This document shows, piece after piece, positions 4,904 to 6,471 of a stretch of DNA of 6,471 nt; the first letter of the stretch is position 1; every line of letters starts with the position of its first letter. A program made the translations under genes and the position numbers. The notes under the pieces were generated by a model that saw nothing but the letters and a program-made list of their open reading frames with translations, did no database searches and was not told where the DNA came from. This DNA comes from an uncultured Treponema sp. (lineage in GTDB: Bacteria; Spirochaetota; Spirochaetia; Treponematales; Treponemataceae): the NCBI GenBank assembly GCA_946538875.1, contig CAMNHD010000091.1, positions 1-6,471 of the forward strand. The letters are read 5' to 3'.

Positions 4904-6471
4904 ATGAAGGCTATTGAATTGGAAAAAGCTTACAATCCTAAAGATTTTGAAAACAGAATTTATTCTGAGTGGGTGGAGAAGGGGTGTTTCAAGCCTGCTT
5001 CCGACAAGGAGTCTCCTGTCCATCAGACTTACCTTGACAAGAAATCCAAGTCGGCAGCGGTTGCCAAGTACACAGTCGTCATTCCTCCGCCAAACGTAAC
5101 CGGTGTCCTGCATATGGGGCACGGTCTGAACAACACTCTTCAGGATATTGTTGTCCGCTACCACCGCATGATTGGAGACAACACTTTGTGGGTTCCCGGT
5201 ACTGACCATGCCGGTATTGCGACTCAGAATGTGGTTGAACGTGCCCTCAAGAAGGAAGGCAAGACACGCAATGACCTTGGCCGTGAAAAATTCCTGGAAC
5301 GCACCTGGGCTGTAAAGGAAGAGCATCACAATACTATTGTCAAGCAGCAGAAGAAGCTTGGAAATTCCACTGACTGGGACCGCGAGCGCTTTACTATGGA
5401 TGAAGGGCTTTCAAAGGCTGTGCGCGATGTCTTTGTCACTTTGTACGAGAGGGGCCTTGTCTACAAGGGGCATTATCTTGTGAACTGGTGTCCGAGATGC
5501 GGTACTGCCCTTGCTGACGATGAGGTTGACCACACTGATACTCCGGGTGCCATGTACCACATCTGGTACGAGTATGCCGACGGTCCTGCCCCCGACGGTT
5601 CCACACGCATAGAGATTGCCACCACCCGTCCTGAGACTCTGCTTGGCGATACTGCCGTTGCTGTGAATCCGACTGACGAGCGCTACAAAGACATTGTGGG
5701 AAAGAAGCTCAAGCTGCCTCTCACCGGCCGCACCATTCCGCTTATTGCCGATGCATACGTCGACAAGGAATTCGGTACTGGTATGGTGAAGATTACTCCT
5801 GCACATGACCCCAACGACTGGCAGGTGGGTCAGCGCAACAATCTGGAAGTGATTAACATCCTGAATCCTGACGGTACACTGAACGACAACTGTCCGGAGA
5901 AATACCGCGGTCTTACCTGCGCCAAGGCACGCGCACTTATTATAGAAGATCTTCAGGCTCTTGGACTTTTCAAGGAAGAGGAGAAGATTACTCACTCCGT
6001 GGGTCACTGCTACCGCTGCGCCACTGTGGTGGAGCCTTATCTCAGCGACCAGTGGTTCGTGAAGATGCGTCCTCTTGCCGACAAGGCTCTTGACTGCTGG
6101 AAGAAGGGTGAGATTGTATTCTATCCGCGCAAGTGGGAGAACACTTACCGCCACTGGATGGAGAACATCCGCGACTGGTGCATCAGCCGTCAGCTGTGGT
6201 GGGGTCACCGTATCCCGGTATGGTACTGCCAGGACTGCGGAGAGGTGATTGTGAGCCGTACTGACCCTGAATGCTGCCCCAAGTGCGGAGCAAAGGCTGA
6301 CCGTCTTGAACAGGATCCTGATGTGCTTGACACATGGTTCAGTTCCTGGCTGTGGCCGTTCAGCACTCTCGGCTGGCCTGACAACACTGCCGACCTTGAG
6401 ACTTTCTATCCGACAAGTGCCCTCATCACTGCCTACGACATCATTCCGTTCTGGGTGTGCCGCATGATTAT
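4904..6471 (+). CDS. valS: Valyl-tRNA synthetase, 3'-truncated by the window edge
   Basis: ValS, a class I cytoplasmic aminoacyl-tRNA synthetase, charges tRNA-Val and edits mischarged threonine. Residues 1-522 are in the window; the family is usually about 870-950, so the KMSKS loop, most of the anticodon-binding domain and the coiled coil are missing. Seen: YNPKDFE near the N-terminus; PPPNVTG (61-67) with the HIGH signature as HMGH (70-73); GTDHAGIATQ (99-108), diagnostic for ValS; the CP1 editing domain with TTRPETLLGDT (240-250) and GTGMVKITPAHDPNDW (291-306); CISRQLWWGHRIPVWYC (426-442); and DVLDTWFSS (473-481). Cys pairs at 196/199, 369/372, 442/445 and 458/461 suggest zinc-binding knuckles as in Thermus-type ValS. 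The start is ATG 4904 with GGAG ending 5 nt upstream. Thr codons are mainly ACT here, where coaX and the GH2 gene prefer ACA. Residues 31-55 form a slightly longer, charged linker than in E. coli ValS. Identification is firm. Confidence 0.97.
   Translation, partial: MKAIELEKAYNPKDFENRIYSEWVEKGCFKPASDKESPVHQTYLDKKSKSAAVAKYTVVIPPPNVTGVLHMGHGLNNTLQDIVVRYHRMIGDNTLWVPGTDHAGIATQNVVERALKKEGKTRNDLGREKFLERTWAVKEEHHNTIVKQQKKLGNSTDWDRERFTMDEGLSKAVRDVFVTLYERGLVYKGHYLVNWCPRCGTALADDEVDHTDTPGAMYHIWYEYADGPAPDGSTRIEIATTRPETLLGDTAVAVNPTDERYKDIVGKKLKLPLTGRTIPLIADAYVDKEFGTGMVKITPAHDPNDWQVGQRNNLEVINILNPDGTLNDNCPEKYRGLTCAKARALIIEDLQALGLFKEEEKITHSVGHCYRCATVVEPYLSDQWFVKMRPLADKALDCWKKGEIVFYPRKWENTYRHWMENIRDWCISRQLWWGHRIPVWYCQDCGEVIVSRTDPECCPKCGAKADRLEQDPDVLDTWFSSWLWPFSTLGWPDNTADLETFYPTSALITAYDIIPFWVCRMI

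Noticed and set aside
5411..6208. 265-codon open frame on the - strand opposite valS
   Set aside because: It lies entirely antisense to conserved ValS motifs and its translation shows no family features.

Overview
The window holds four protein-coding genes and three gaps with visible structure. In order they are: a type III pantothenate kinase gene (coaX, + strand, 5' end cut off by the window edge); a sialic-acid-synthase family gene (neuB-like, - strand); a cytoplasmic glycoside hydrolase family 2 enzyme (+ strand); and the first 522 codons of a valyl-tRNA synthetase gene (valS, + strand, running off the right edge). No mobile element gene, CRISPR array, rRNA or tRNA was seen.

Organism: a bacterium of roughly 50% GC with ATG starts and GGAG-type ribosome binding sites. 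The mix of CoaX, a NeuB-family synthase, an unsecreted GH2 enzyme and a ValS without a T-box leader would suit a host-associated anaerobe such as a Treponema-like spirochete. This is a weak inference: no phylogenetic marker was compared, and other phyla are not excluded.

Layout: coaX and neuB converge on a 142-bp gap (677-818). That gap contains an AT-rich perfect palindrome and, next to it, a nested set of four inverted repeats that can fold as a three-way junction (732-803). neuB and the GH2 gene diverge from an 85-bp gap (2004-2088) that carries back-to-back promoter-like sequences. The GH2 gene is followed by a hairpin resembling a terminator. A 400-bp gap (4504-4903) then holds a GC-rich, hairpin-rich element and an extended -10 promoter for valS. 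The start of this element matches the one after coaX (CCGCT, TTCCCCG, 3 nt, TGCAGGGT, ATTGC, same orientation), so the two look like copies of a dispersed intergenic repeat.

The genes do not form an operon or a shared pathway: coenzyme A biosynthesis, nonulosonic acid biosynthesis, glycan hydrolysis and tRNA charging are each represented once. The genes are ordinary. The parts most worth a second look are the paired intergenic elements and a change in strand composition and codon choice between the GH2 gene and valS.
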